DNA of 64,000 bases, taken from positions 1 through 64,000 of the forward strand of contig FWWN02000526.1 in NCBI GenBank assembly GCA_900175165.2, read 5' to 3'. A program made the position numbers and the translations under genes. Shown piece by piece: positions 10,205 through 21,436 of the stretch. Under the pieces are notes generated by a model. It did not search any database and was not told the origin of the DNA. It saw only the letters and a program-made list of their open reading frames with translations. Each line of letters begins with the position of its first letter. Positions within the stretch are counted from its first letter, which is position 1. The DNA is from Rhizomucor pusillus. Taxonomy: Eukaryota > Mucoromycota > Mucoromycetes > Mucorales > Lichtheimiaceae.

Positions 10205-13200
10205 ATGCGGACGATCTCTCTCGTCAATCGTTTCAAATGGACCTTTTCGGGTAATATGAACCCGCATGCTCTGGTCCTTGGCGATGTCGACAATGACGGC
10301 GTAAGATTAGTCAAGTTTCCAAAGGACTACTTTTTGTATTAATGGAATGTGTCCTCCTAGGACAATGAGTTTGTTATAGGCAACTTGAACGGAGAGCTGG
10401 CAGTCTTTAAAGGAGAATGTCCAAAAGGTCTGCCAGCATATGTTTGCCGTGGTCTAGGCACAGTAAGCTAAATAACTGATAAATGCTTTGACACATGCTC
10501 TTTAACGACATAATCATTATCATTTTTGATATTTAGATTACATGCATAGCGGTTGGAGATGTGCGCAACTGGGGAAGAGTGAGTTAGCGCCAGCAAAATG
10601 GGGTTGGATACTTTCAATTGACTGCTCGCCTTAGAACTCCATAGTTGCAATTAATGCAGAAGGTCACGCTCACATATTCGATCTTCCGCGACAACCCACG
10701 GCAGAAAATGCAATGTCTCCTGAGGACTACTTGAAACATGGAAGACGCGCTTCAGATGCTTCCAGCTTGCGTGCTTTTCGTCGTACCATGTCGACACCCC
10801 AGCATCCAACTGCTGACGATGGTTTCCATAACAAAAACACGTCTGATTCACGACACACTATCCAGAATCTATACAAACCAAACTCAACACTCAAAGTACC
10901 TGTAAATGTGAACAAGTTACTGATTGCTGATTTCGGCAAGTACCCAAAGATGAAGGAAACGGTAATCTCATCTAATATCTTAAATAGACGGCGATGGTCT
11001 GAATGAAATTATCTTGGCGCGGACTGATCGTATACTGCATGCATTCCAACTATCACGAACTGATTCGTATTTTGAAGCCGTGCCATCTATGCATTCATCA
11101 TCCACGTCATCACCAGCAATTATATCTAGCCAGCAATCGAACTCGCCATTGCTTACACCAAGTGGCAAACTACTAGGAAAACGAAGCTCTGCAGTGGAGA
11201 CAAAGGATAAATCCTTCGGATTGCGGAAAAGTATGGGCTGGATCAAAGAGCCTTCACCGTCATCAAAGAAGGAACAAATGGATCCAAAAGGCGGCTTTAT
11301 ACCAGATGATAACGTGCAATTAGTTGACAAGGCAGTGTGGGTGTTTGATGGCCAGATCACTTCGCTTTCAATTGCAAAGCACCCAGAGAAGCCGAATGAA
11401 CCTATTCTCCTTGTAGCTCAGCCAGGGAATACCTTTACTATTATTGACTCGGATGGTCGTCGTTACAACAGCGATTTTACAGTACAAAACTCGCCGCAGA
11501 CGCAATACGGAAAAATTGCAAAACGACCGACGGTACATGAACCACAGGCAGCTTCAAGTGGAGAACCGACTCCTCCATCAAAATCAGAAGCAGACGATGA
11601 TGGCGAGCTGTCAGCCACGCCGAAAGCTAGCGACGGACCTTTGTTCAATTTAAAGAAGGCAACTCAATCGATACGAACGTTTTTGCAGCGTGGAAGCAGC
11701 AACAAAAGCTCCCCGATATCCGGCGAGATGGATGCTGAAAACGTGATAATTAGCGACGAAGGCAAGATTCATGATACCCAGGGCAACGAGATATCCAGAG
11801 CAAATTATGTAGTGCAAAACTGGCCGGAAATTGATGGAGACGACATTATCGGAGAAGAGGAAAGCAGGGCGGTTGCGACAGAGATTGTTATTGGTAAAAA
11901 GCTTCCTGCATTGATGGATTCCACGCTTGACATCGACGACGAGGATGACGGCCCACACGTTGGCATGCTAAGTATGGATGGGAAGTTTACAATATACAAT
12001 CTACGGACTCGGCAATCTTTCCAGCGAGATCTTTTTGTGACCCACAAACTATTCAGCTTGGCAACGCTTGATATTTCCAGCGCATTTTATGCACAATCGC
12101 GCGCTGCCTCACCTTTACCACAATCGCAGGCAATCCCACGAAGTCCAAACGAGTCACCCAAGCTACGGTTTCCTGTTGCTCCGGCTGAGTCGAACTCCTC
12201 AAATAATGGCAATCCCTCTGGAGCCGGTTCTCCATCTTTTAGCTCTTCATCGAGGTTATCCAGAGTGACTACAAATGCAAGCGGACAGAGTAGAACTCAA
12301 CATTCACCATTGCAACAAGATATATCTGTAGACGAAAACGCAGAATCAACACCGACGCCTACTAGAGATCACTTGAGACAAACTGGACTGTTGGATGTAA
12401 CAGACCCCTTGGCAAAAAGTCTTTTAGAAGCTGGCACGGAGCTCACGGAGGACGATATCACGGAGCGAATTTCAAGAGCAGACAGCATTGCCAGCTCATT
12501 CGACTCCAAAGACGAGGAAAATGTATCCTGGGCTGATACAGACGAAGCTGATCAGGAGGGACCGCCGACAGCAGAACTCTTTGTAGCGTGCGCATGGAAC
12601 GGCGTGACTTATTTAATAGACTGGAGCCAGCGCATAGACCATTCTCAGATCAAGTTTCAGCTAGTACAATTCGCTTTTGAGGGACGTGTATGTGCGTTCA
12701 CTGCTGGTAAATATTGCATGATACTATCCCATTTCTCTGCCTGCAGCATTCATAACGTGTGGGGCTGCTCTATTGCCTTCTTTAGGACTGTACGCAGTGT
12801 CACCTGGAGTCAATGTGCCATGTTTATTTTACGTCGACTTTGAAGACCAAGTGTTTTGTTACTACGACGTTCGGGTTTCTGCCGGTCCAGTGACTGGGTT
12901 TATTGATATGATCAACGACGATGTCAAGGAAGCTCTGGAACGCATATCGAGTATCGATGGAGAGATAAGAGTGCTAGCACGTCGAGACTCGAATGGTGAA
13001 CCATTGGATTCTGACGTGGAGGAAGCGATGGATCTAGGGGATGGTTGGCGGGGCGTCGCAGACAGCGGCCTGGATGCGACGGACACAAGTAGTTTGGGAG
13101 CGCAACCTACTGGTAAGAAAATGAATTAGAAGGAAAAAACGTAGACTTGACAAGTATCTCCAATAGATCTGGCAAGCTTTATCCATGAGTGCCTATACAA

Positions 13201-13485
13201 TTTCGAAGATATGAAGAATCAACTGCGGGCACAAGTGAACAAGGTCAGTAAGATGAGGAAAAATTCAGTGGAACGGGCGATTAACGCTTTGTTTAGTTGG
13301 AAAATCAAAGATCTAAATATCGCTTGCCGCTGGCAGCCAATATCCGTCGATTCTCTGACCTCAATATCAGCGTTACTTCAGAAGAAGAAGAAAAACATCA
13401 CATACACTCTGCGAGTGATGAAGAGGAGTCATCCACATGGATGTCAGACACTGCACCAAGCAGCCCGCGCAACGAGGACCTGTGA
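10205..13485 (+). CDS. ITFG2-like protein (KICSTOR subunit homologue)
   Basis: In animals ITFG2 is a beta-propeller subunit of KICSTOR, which anchors the GATOR1 complex to lysosomes and restrains TORC1 when nutrients are low. The start MRTISLVNRFKWTFSGNMNP is followed by HALVLGDVDNDG, DNEFVIGNLNGELAVFKGE, ITCIAVGDVRNWGR, NSIVAINAEGHAHIFDL and, after a linker, DGDGLNEIILARTDRILHAF. These are FG-GAP-type repeats in the order seen in animal ITFG2. Later blocks include KAVWVFDGQITSLSIAKHP, HVGMLSMDGKFTIYN, ELFVACAWNGVTYLIDW and FYVDFEDQVFCYYDVRV. Long Ser/Glu/Asp-rich insertions make the protein much longer than the animal one (about 450 aa). Canonical introns are visible, including one near 13244-13296. 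The KICSTOR role is inferred from family only. Confidence 0.82.
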
Positions 13486-13911
13486 GCATCTGTAAATAAT
13501 CATGTCATTTTTAATTGTACTTCTTCCATAGTAGTCCTTAGAACAGCTTTCATGCAAAAAAATTGAAATTTTGCTTATATATCGATTTTTATCTGAAAGT
13601 ATGCCAAAGATATTACGTACAAAATGAGACCATTCGGCCCATCCCTCAAGAACTGGATAATTTATGTAATGGGTAGTTACTGATCTCGATGTAAGACATG
13701 ATAATCACGCTATGCCCAAGTTAAATGACATCCATGTTAGACAGAAAAAATAGTCATATTCAGTTATTAGGTATTCCATGTATTTTCAGCGCATGTTATG
13801 GGCTCTGATATAATTTGAAACTTTGCTTTTATCTCGAACGCAAAATTCAATTATTGTTACGGGAAAGGAAAGACGTTCGATAATAGATCCTGCGATTCTA
13901 GTTATTTTTCA
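13486..13911. other. Convergent intergenic region
   Basis: This 426-nt AT-rich stretch lies between the 3' ends of the ITFG2-like gene and the small secreted-protein gene. It should carry both polyadenylation regions. No gene or repeat was recognised. Confidence 0.4.
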
Positions 13912-14163
13912 TCAAGCATTTCCAGCTGCTGTACCCAAGGAACCTTGCAGTGCTGAGACCTTTGATATTTGTTTTTCGGCCTTGTTTGCTTGATCCTCGA
14001 GTATCTTGTATGCATTGTATGCGAACTTTGCATTATTGACGACCTTGTCTATAGTTCCAGTTGGTGATGCTATTTGAGTCAACGCCGGGGCAAAGGACTG
14101 CGGAAGCGCTGCTATCAAGGTAACAAAGAGACTGTATAATGCAAGCGGGAGGAGGAAGAGCAT
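13912..14163 (-). CDS. Small secreted protein, unknown family
   Basis: Single-exon frame of 83 residues. The start MLFLLPLALYSLFVTLIAAL is a strong signal peptide with a likely cut near ALPQS. The mature part of about 60 residues has no Cys and ends in an amphipathic stretch KILEDQANKAEKQISKVSAL, probably helical. I do not recognise the family. A hydrophobic signal in a complete frame with its own start and stop supports a real gene, but the short length keeps confidence moderate. Confidence 0.55.
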   Translation of the reverse strand: MLFLLPLALYSLFVTLIAALPQSFAPALTQIASPTGTIDKVVNNAKFAYNAYKILEDQANKAEKQISKVSALQGSLGTAAGNA

Positions 14164-14338
14164 GGTTCGGGTGATTATTATTGAAACAGATTGCCCCCGC
14201 CGGCTATAAAACCTTTTGGAAATTCATGCAGCAGCAAATTTGGGGAAACCTGCTGAAAACTTGAACTTTTCGCACTGCGTTTTCCTGCTCCTCTCCTCCT
14301 CTCACTCGTCATTACGCATAAGACATTTCCATTGATCA
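14164..14338. promoter_or_regulatory. Short divergent promoter with TATA-like box
   Basis: These 175 nt separate the minus-strand secreted-protein gene from the plus-strand coiled-coil gene. A TATAAA lies at 14205-14210 within the context GCCGGCTATAAAACC. It is oriented toward the plus-strand gene but could serve either. Assignment is by sequence match only. Confidence 0.4.
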
Positions 14339-16096
14339 ATGGCCTCAAGCAGCGATCAAGGGCCAACTGCTGTTCTTTCTCCAACCCATGCAGGCAGCAG
14401 TTACTCACAGTCTCCGTCTTACCAAGATCGTTTCCTATGGCTCTTGAGGCAGATTACAAAGCTACAGTGGGTCCGGGAATCGTTGCCATCACATTCTAAA
14501 TATCACGAAGCACTGCGGCAAAAATATGAAAAGGAGGTTAATACTAAAACCCGGCTGGAAAGATCTCTGTATGTAAACAGCAAATAGGTACACAGATTGA
14601 TATCACCGTCTCTAAGAATAATGATATTTTTATAAGAGAGCGGCTCGGTGACGCTACAAGCGAACAGGTAGACCACCAACAGCAACTATATGCAGAATAT
14701 ACGGAGGATTTGCAACGATGTCAAGCGAGACTGGATATATACAAAGAGCAATTAAGCGATTCTCAAAAGATGGTAAGAAAAGACAAGAGACCCTGTCTGT
14801 CATCGGTCAAACATACTAAGATATCTCTATGTTTTCTATTCAAGTTGGACGATCTTTTGATGAACAAGAGACAACTTGATGATCTTTGTGATGAGCTCCA
14901 TCAACTGTACGATGAGGTAAAATACAGAAAATAAAAAAGGAAAATTGTTAGTGATCAACTAACTTGCCGGTTTTTGACATCCAGGTAGTACCGGCGATAT
15001 ACGACAATCCTTCATTTTCCACCGAACAACAATTAAAGCGCGAGGTGTATGACCTTGCAAACGATATACCCAAGGTGTGTAATAAAAAGGGCATCGCAAA
15101 ATCGATGAAAGGTATTAACTTGTATATCCTTTTAATTCAGCTTGAAGCCAATGTGAGCGCATATACGACTATTCAAAAAGAGCTATATACAGCCCGAGAT
15201 CTAATGGAGAAAGCGATGATGGTCCTTCCCGGAACCAAGATGGTGTTCGATAGACAGGCGATGGCGAGCCACAGCATAGCTGGCAGCCTATCCAAATCAC
15301 AATCATGTGCCAATCTATTTGACGTATCTGATAAAACTATTGAAGGTATACTAAATATTGATCGGCTTGAGCGCGTTTGCAAAATATACTGATTGCGATC
15401 AATAGAATCACAAATATTAGCGAGGAAAGCTTCTGAGCATGTGGAGGCTGCATCAAACATAGAGAGTGATTCGACCATTTTGCTCAAACCGCCTGTCATC
15501 AAAGGTATATGGACCTTAGCTTGGATCAAGGGATGATGTCCAACCAACTCAAAATATTATTGTTAGATTTCACGGCGGCTGGTGTTCTTGAGACATATAG
15601 AGGATATAGATTACAAATCGAATCGTTATTAAGGACTCAGATCAATCCACGCTACAGCCAGCTCCAAATACAATTGGCTGTTGCCAAGTATCAGTACGAA
15701 CAAAAGACTATCGAATGGATAGATCAGCAGATAGTCATGCTCGAGTCAGTTTTGCGAGAGAACGGCGGACTGCAAAACATGACATTGGACAAGGAGATGG
15801 CTATGCTTCGGGTAGGATCTAATGCCGCGATGGTAGCTGTAGCTGCGGAGGCTAGCAGTCGAGTCACGGTGGACGATGTATTGGAAGTCGACGCTTCTGA
15901 AGAAACTGGAGGATTATTGCCAGAGTATTCTGAAAACAACGTAGAATCAAATTTCCGGATAATTGCAGCGCGAATGACTGGCGACAATGAAGCAACTCCT
16001 TCCAGCGGCAGTGGCAGCAGTGGAAACAATAATGCTACGTTACCAGCATATTCTTCGCAGTCGTCTGATGACCAACCGCCTGCGTATAGCATTTGA
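14339..16096 (+). CDS. Coiled-coil protein with C-terminal PPxY/LPxY motifs, unknown function
   Basis: Start MASSSDQGPTAVLSPTHAGS. The body is helical and charged, with heptad-like stretches such as RCQARLDIYKEQLSDSQKM, LDDLLMNKRQLDDLCDEL, EANVSAYTTIQKELYTARDL and LQIQLAVAKYQYEQKTIEWI. Several introns (for example around 14587-14635 and 14774-14845) divide it. The C-terminal 90 residues are acidic and Ser/Asn-rich and contain LPEYSE, LPAYSS and a terminal PPAYSI. PPxY and LPxY are docking sites for WW domains of NEDD4/Rsp5 ubiquitin ligases, suggesting an adaptor or target of that ligase. This is inference from the motif only. The exact exon chain between 15080 and 15540 is uncertain and no named family was recognised. 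Confidence 0.65.
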
Positions 16097-16904
16097 TTGT
16101 ACTCTAAATCATTTCTACAAATTAAAAATGCCCATATTGCGTGCAATTGCTTTTGTTTTATTGTTATGATCATCTACCACCTTTTCATTGTCGCTATCTC
16201 TATCAAAGTCGATAAGGAGATAAATGGCCATTCCATAGTTGCTGCTCTTTAGGGCATAAGAAACCCTTTGGCTTTGCTAACTTTATCTTCATGATTCTCT
16301 CCGTGTCTCGTTGAATCAGAAGACGCGAGAAAAAAAGTTTGCTGGCAGTGTTCGTGAGTATGCGTTATTGCCTCGAATTGTGGACAGGAGGAAATGATAC
16401 GCATATCGTGATATATATGGGAATTTTTTGGCGCTTCTGTTCTGCAAAAGAGTAGATCTGCTTCATTTTCTGTCGTCGTCGTCGTCTGGGCGGCAACGAA
16501 TTCAATGTCCTTTTAGCTACAAAAACCGTCGCAACACCGAGTCTTTGGCAACAAAAGTGTCGCGCCACTGAGTCTAAATTCACAAAAATCGGTAAAAAAA
16601 AAGTTAGGCTTGGTGCACCTGATCGAAACAAGGTAACATGCCGATCCGTGCTAAGTACAGGAAAGGAAGTGCATCAGCACCTTTCAATATGCAGCGAGAT
16701 ATTAACCTGCTCCCCAAAATATTTCGAAATGTTAGTTGTATGAAGCAAAGTACCAGCCTTTTATAATCTAGCAGCTAATGGTACAACAACAAGGGAGGGA
16801 CAGAGAGAAACAAAAAGAGAGATAGCCACCATAAACTGGGGCTAGTAGAAACACGGAAGAGAAGAGGATAATAAATATAGTATAGACGTTATAAACACAG
16901 TTAT
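16097..16904. other. Convergent intergenic region
   Basis: About 800 nt between two 3' ends. It contains a short TCG microsatellite (about 16470-16485) and A/G-rich runs near 16790-16870. I see no conserved coding motif, and the short frames present look like chance. Confidence 0.4.
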
Positions 16905-17392
16905 TTAGGAGATGAACTTCCACTTGATGGGGACACGACCTTGAGCGTAGTCAGCAATCTTGCCAAACGCTGCAGGGCTTAGATCAAGATCTCCTTTCTG
17001 GCAAGGTGGGCATGTATCGACCTAGACAAGTTATTTATGTTGGAAATTAGGCATCCATTTTTGGCTGTTTCTACTTTACAGAAACAACAGCAAGAAAAAA
17101 TGAGATGGAAAAGACGACTTACGATCTTGACAGTAACTTTGCCTTTGGGACCCTCGACCTGGGCTTTGCGACCACAGTTCTTGTTGCTGTTTGGGTTCGA
17201 GCTGCTTCCCATCTGGGGTGCGTTGAGAGCTGCAACCAAGTCCTTGTCGGTGTTGCTTATACCGCAGGAACCGAGACCGACTGTGTAGAAAGTACCATCA
17301 CCGCTAAAAAGCTTCAGATGGATGGGAAGAGCCAAGGCAACGTAAGAAAGCATAAACCATGCAAGAACGCAAAGTTTGATTATGAATGTCAT
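16905..17392 (-). CDS. Secreted RlpA-like/expansin-like double-psi beta-barrel protein
   Basis: Two exons join at an intron running from about 17120 down to about 17021, giving a protein of about 130 residues. The signal peptide is MTFIIKLCVLAWFMLSYVAL. The mature part has GDGTFYTVGLGSCGISN, then NSNKNCGRKAQVEGPKGKV, VKIVDTCPPCQKGDLDLSP and AAFGKIADYAQGRVPIKW. The GTFY..GxGSCG opening, the DTCPPC motif and the DLSPAAF block are characteristic of barwin/RlpA/expansin-like double-psi barrels, common as small secreted fungal proteins that bind or loosen cell-wall polysaccharide or inhibit proteases. It lacks a separate carbohydrate-binding domain. Activity cannot be deduced. Confidence 0.85.
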
Positions 17393-17784
17393 TTGGGCAA
17401 TGGAAAGTGCTTTTTCGAACGATATGCCTGCAAAAGAGAGGAAGAGAGAGAGGGGGAGAGAGAGCTCTGTAAAGAAAGGACTGGGGATACTTGGACAAGA
17501 GGATAAATAAGAAAGAAGGAGGAAAAAGAAATGCTAGGAAGCACAGATGCAAGGGCCCTTCTTTTTATTATTCACAGCAGCAGGGTGGCGGGATCTTTGC
17601 CCCTTTTGCACGTCCGTTAGTGTCTCTCCTATTTGATTCATTTACTTTGTTGCCAAAAACAAGCTAGTCGGTGTCAAGGTGGTGCTTAAAATTATAATTC
17701 TCTCCCCATTTTTCTTTATTGTGAGGGATATAAAGAAATCAAAAAGGAAAGAAAAAGCAAGAACGAATACAAATCTCATCTACA
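17393..17784. other. Intergenic with GA-rich tract upstream of the expansin-like gene
   Basis: 392 nt between tandem minus-strand genes. A GA-repeat tract (about 17438-17465) reads as a CT-rich leader on the strand of the downstream gene, typical of fungal core promoters. No TATA box chosen. Confidence 0.4.
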
Positions 17785-19005
17785 TTATTGTAACTGCGGG
17801 GGAGGACCGTACAAAGAACTAACACGCTTGTTTTGATCTGCAACTGCCAGATTATTGGATGCGGCAGGAGCAGCAGCAGGAGCGGGAGCAGCGTTGGAAA
17901 TCATAGCAGTAGGGTTGTTGCTGGGCATCGGTTGCTGGCTCATTTCTGGAGTAGGAGGCACAATGCAGTGTTTGGGGAATACGCCACGAACGTTGCCACG
18001 GGTGATGTTAGCACCAAGACACCAGCCATCGTCGTATTCAACAAAAATCTGAACTTGATCACCCGGTTGCACATCAATTTCGTCGTTCAGCGTGGGTGTG
18101 TATGCAGCAACGATGGTGTAGGTGCCGATAGGCTGCTGCTGCCAGAGATCTTGGGATGGATCAGTTGTCGGGGTTGCTACAACCGTTGCTGACAATGGTT
18201 CAGGTACAATTGGGGCTGTGCCAGCAGCCACAGTGTTAACTCCCAAGGTCGGTGGAGGAACCGGTGGAGGCGCTGGTTGCAGTTTTTGCTGTTGTTGCTG
18301 TTGTTGTTCCATGAAAGAGAACGGTGGAGCTGGGGCGGGGACGGGATTCGACGATGCGTTGTAATTATTGTACGCTCCTTGGTAGTTGGTCATAGGTGCA
18401 GTGAAACCATTCGTATCGGTGGTTGCATTGTACGTAGGTCCCATCGAGAAGCGGGCCAAACGGCTTTCAGCTGCATTCTTCTTTTGTCTACGTCTTATTA
18501 ACAAGAAAGCAATGAGGCCGCCGGCGACGATAATGACAATTGCTACGATGGCTCCAATAGCGCTGCCCGATAGACCTCCGTTGTTGCCGTCGGTGCTGGC
18601 TGCCGCAGACGCAGACGGACTGTTGGTTGCTGAAGTCGCAGACGTCGAAGCTATGGAAGAGAAACCGTTGCTGCTGGTGCTGCTACTAACGGCGCTTGTA
18701 CTTGAAACCGATGATGAGGAAGGTTTTGCACTGCTTGCTGAAGACGACGATGCCGGGGTAGATGTTTGTTCTGGGAATGCAGTGAGGGTCTGAGAGTGAT
18801 CATTTTGAAACGATGGAAGCGCTGCAGCTCCAGTCGTCGTTTCAGCCTTGGCGGCAGTCGTAGTGGCCTCTACGAGATAATTATAAGAGGAAGGAGCTAG
18901 AGAACAGGAAGGAACGTGCGTTTACATACTACTGTGTGCCTCGCTGGTTTGTGCAGCCTGCCGCCTATTTAGTTTTTTCTTTGGCAGAAAATTGAAAATG
19001 CTCAT
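17785..19005 (-). CDS. Single-pass membrane protein with C-terminal SH3 domain
   Basis: First exon begins MSIFNFLPKKKLNRRQ. After a short intron (about 18873-18930) comes a Ser/Thr/Ala-rich, probably O-glycosylated region, then a transmembrane helix IGAIVAIVIIVAGGLIAFLL followed by the stop-transfer run IRRRQKK. The cytosolic part is Asn/Pro/Gln-rich with a poly-Gln run and ends with an SH3 domain: YTIVAAYTPTLNDEIDVQPG, DQVQIFVEYDDGWCLGANI and GVFPKHCIVP. The layout resembles fungal Fus1-type surface proteins, where SH3 docks polarity or MAPK components. There is no cleavable signal peptide at the chosen start, so topology relies on the internal helix. A short C-terminal tail after the SH3 is Ala/Pro-rich. 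Confidence 0.82.
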
Positions 19006-19565
19006 TTCTATGCAAACAGCAAAATTGATCGAGAAAAGTCTATGAATTCAAGGTGGAAGGTGGAGAGAACCGGTATGTGAACAAAACGAATGGAAAAGGG
19101 ACCTCCCGCTGCAGGACGGCCTTGTGGGGAAAGAAGGTGAAGGGTAGAGGGGAGCAAAGAAATGAAGGAAGATGGTGAAAAAGGAAGAAAAATGCTTTGC
19201 AGTAATAAGGATATCATTTGTACCTCGTGCAACCATTCGCTGATGGGCTGTCCTTTTGTCCGCACTGTATAATCCACTATTCATGCAATCTCGAGACAAT
19301 GATTGAACAGCATAGAATCGTATCTGCCATTCACGAGCAATAGATGAATTACAAGCCATGGACAAAGAGTGGGAGGTATTTTCTTTGGAGTATACAATGA
19401 ATACTTCAGTGGCACTCTGATTTAGAATTTCGGGGTCCAGAAGTCTACAATGTCTTGCCCGCTCGAGACTCCGTAATCGGCTTGACGCGTCTTCCGACTT
19501 TATCAAGGTATGCTACTACTATACACTTAAACTATCTTGTTGTCAACTAAATAAGGACCATTAGA
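19006..19565. promoter_or_regulatory. Divergent promoter region, SH3 membrane protein / HMG-box gene
   Basis: 560 nt between divergent starts. A long minus-strand frame spans most of it but has no family motif and no good start context, so I treat it as chance. No TATA box was chosen. Confidence 0.35.
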
Positions 19566-20488
19566 ATGAACGAAGGCCTACAAATTGAGGTACAAGACAA
19601 ACGCTTGAAAAAGAAATAGTGCGATCCCAAAGACTAATGTCGCTTGTGACAGATTGCGCGCGCTTACCGTCAACTTGGAGATGATCTTCACAAACTTGCT
19701 GGTCTTATAATACAAGCTACAGGCCAGACAGAAGACATTCCTATCAAACAAGAGCCTGATGTGATCCCTTTGACGGCGGAAGAGTTTAAACGCATAAAGA
19801 AAATCAGAGATCCGTTGAAACCCAAAAAATCACTGACTGCATACAATTTGTTTGTCAAGGATATCATTCCACAGTTGAAACGCCAGGAGAAGGGTGGCAA
19901 CAAGGGTGTAGGATCGCTTGCAGCCGAGTTTGCGGAAAGGTGGAGAGATCTCCCCGAAGATCAAAAGGAGGCAGGTTGAGGCAAGCGCGATTTAAGCATG
20001 CAAGTCCACTGACGTGATATGATTTTTAAAAGACCTACCAAGAAAAAGCACGCCAACTTAGGGAGAACTACTTGGAAAAACTGGAGGAATATAAGAAGTA
20101 TCGCGCAGAGAACCCATTCGATCCTTTGACCGTCGAACCCAAAAAGCGACGAAAACGAGGCCCCAAACCCAAAGAAACCGCAGAAGAACCTGAAGAACTG
20201 TCTGAAGAATATGAAGACAATGTGCAGATCAAGCTAAAAGAACCTGGAGACGAGCATGATCTTAGCACCAGCCCGGAAACCAAGCCAGAACCTGCCCCAT
20301 CTTCAGAGGAAGAAAATGAAGCGGGAGACTCTGACGCAACAGCTTCCGAGGAAGAACGAAAACCGCCAAAGGTCGTGCCTCCCAAAGTACCCAAAAAACA
20401 GAAGGAATCTGCAAGCTCAAAGAAGAAGAAGAGAGCGAACGGCGATGCCAAGGAGTCTCCAAAGAAAACCAAAAAGCACAAGAAATAG
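19566..20488 (+). CDS. HMG-box chromatin protein
   Basis: Start MNEGLQIE is spliced to IARAYRQLGDDLHKLAGLII across an intron beginning GTACAAG. The HMG box begins near DPLKPKKSLTAYNLFVKDII and continues GGNKGVGSLAAEFAERWRDL, DQKEA, then, after a second intron inside the box, EKARQLRENYLEKLEEYKKY. The C-terminal 110 residues alternate acidic (EEPEELSEEYED) and Lys-rich stretches with an AT-hook-like KKRRKRGPKPK and end KKTKKHKK, a likely nuclear localisation and DNA-binding tail. The single box, short N-terminal helix and charged tail fit a non-sequence-specific nuclear HMG-B/NHP6-like or chromatin-remodeller-associated protein rather than a mating-type factor. Confidence 0.85.
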
Positions 20489-21436
20489 GAATGCATCTTC
20501 CTGTTCTACAATGTATTGCGAATCAAGTCAAAGCTGCAATGGGATGTATATGATTTTATTTCTATTAAAGGGATTTACTACAGGCACCCACATTTTGCAG
20601 ACATGTTAGTGTTCTTAGAAATGGAGGGTGCTCACAGCTTTGTGTATGTTTTCCTGGGATAAGAGTCGATAATACAAGGTTTTTAAGCTTTATTTACTTA
20701 CCATTCTATGAGCAGTCATTATATTACATCCTATCTAGAAGTTACAAGCCAAAGTTCATGCAATCACCTGACATTAATCTTCTAAATTGATCGTATCAAG
20801 AGATAATAATATTAACTTGGAGAACCCCTTCAACCTGCTTTCGTTCGCAGAAAGCCAGATCAATGCGTTCATTGCTTGCAGTAATTCCCTCTATTAATTG
20901 TATCCGATTTTATTCCTTGCTGATTACTTGATTCGTTTTCAACTTCTTCGACCGCATAGAGGCCTTATCATCCTCCCTGAGTTGCATAAATGAGAGCTAC
21001 TCGTGATAGGATTCGACTACGTTCTAAAATTGATACTCAACAAGCACATACCATATTTCACAATTATGTTTTGCATATTCTCTTTTCTCTGGATGCCTCT
21101 AGCTGATCAATGAGTCAACGAAATACGTTACAATTGCTCGCATCACATATAATTATTTGAACATAATAGCGACCCCTTATTTCGTGGCTACACTGGCGCA
21201 GGCTTCGAGTTCGTCCTTTTAAATATAGTTTTCTTCTTGGCATGGATAGAAGGTACTACGAAGCATAAAGATCTCACACAACATTCTCTCTCACTCGAGG
21301 GCAAACCTTTCTCCTCGTAGATACGTTAGTGATTCGCAGCAAAGGTCTGGGGTGATTGCCTTGCTAGGTGAAACAGTCTTCACAGCAGGTAGCAACGACA
21401 TTGGGTATTGCGTATTCCTTCATTCTCAATGGGGAC
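20489..21436. other. Intergenic region
   Basis: About 950 nt, strongly AT-rich, between two plus-strand genes. A pyrimidine-rich leader (about 21275-21300) precedes the next gene. I see no coding motif, tRNA or repeat. An in-frame ATG at 21368 could extend the downstream protein by 23 residues. Confidence 0.4.

Noticed and set aside
19048..19506. Minus-strand frame of 152 codons
   Set aside because: No motif, poor composition and position in a divergent promoter; no splice partner found.
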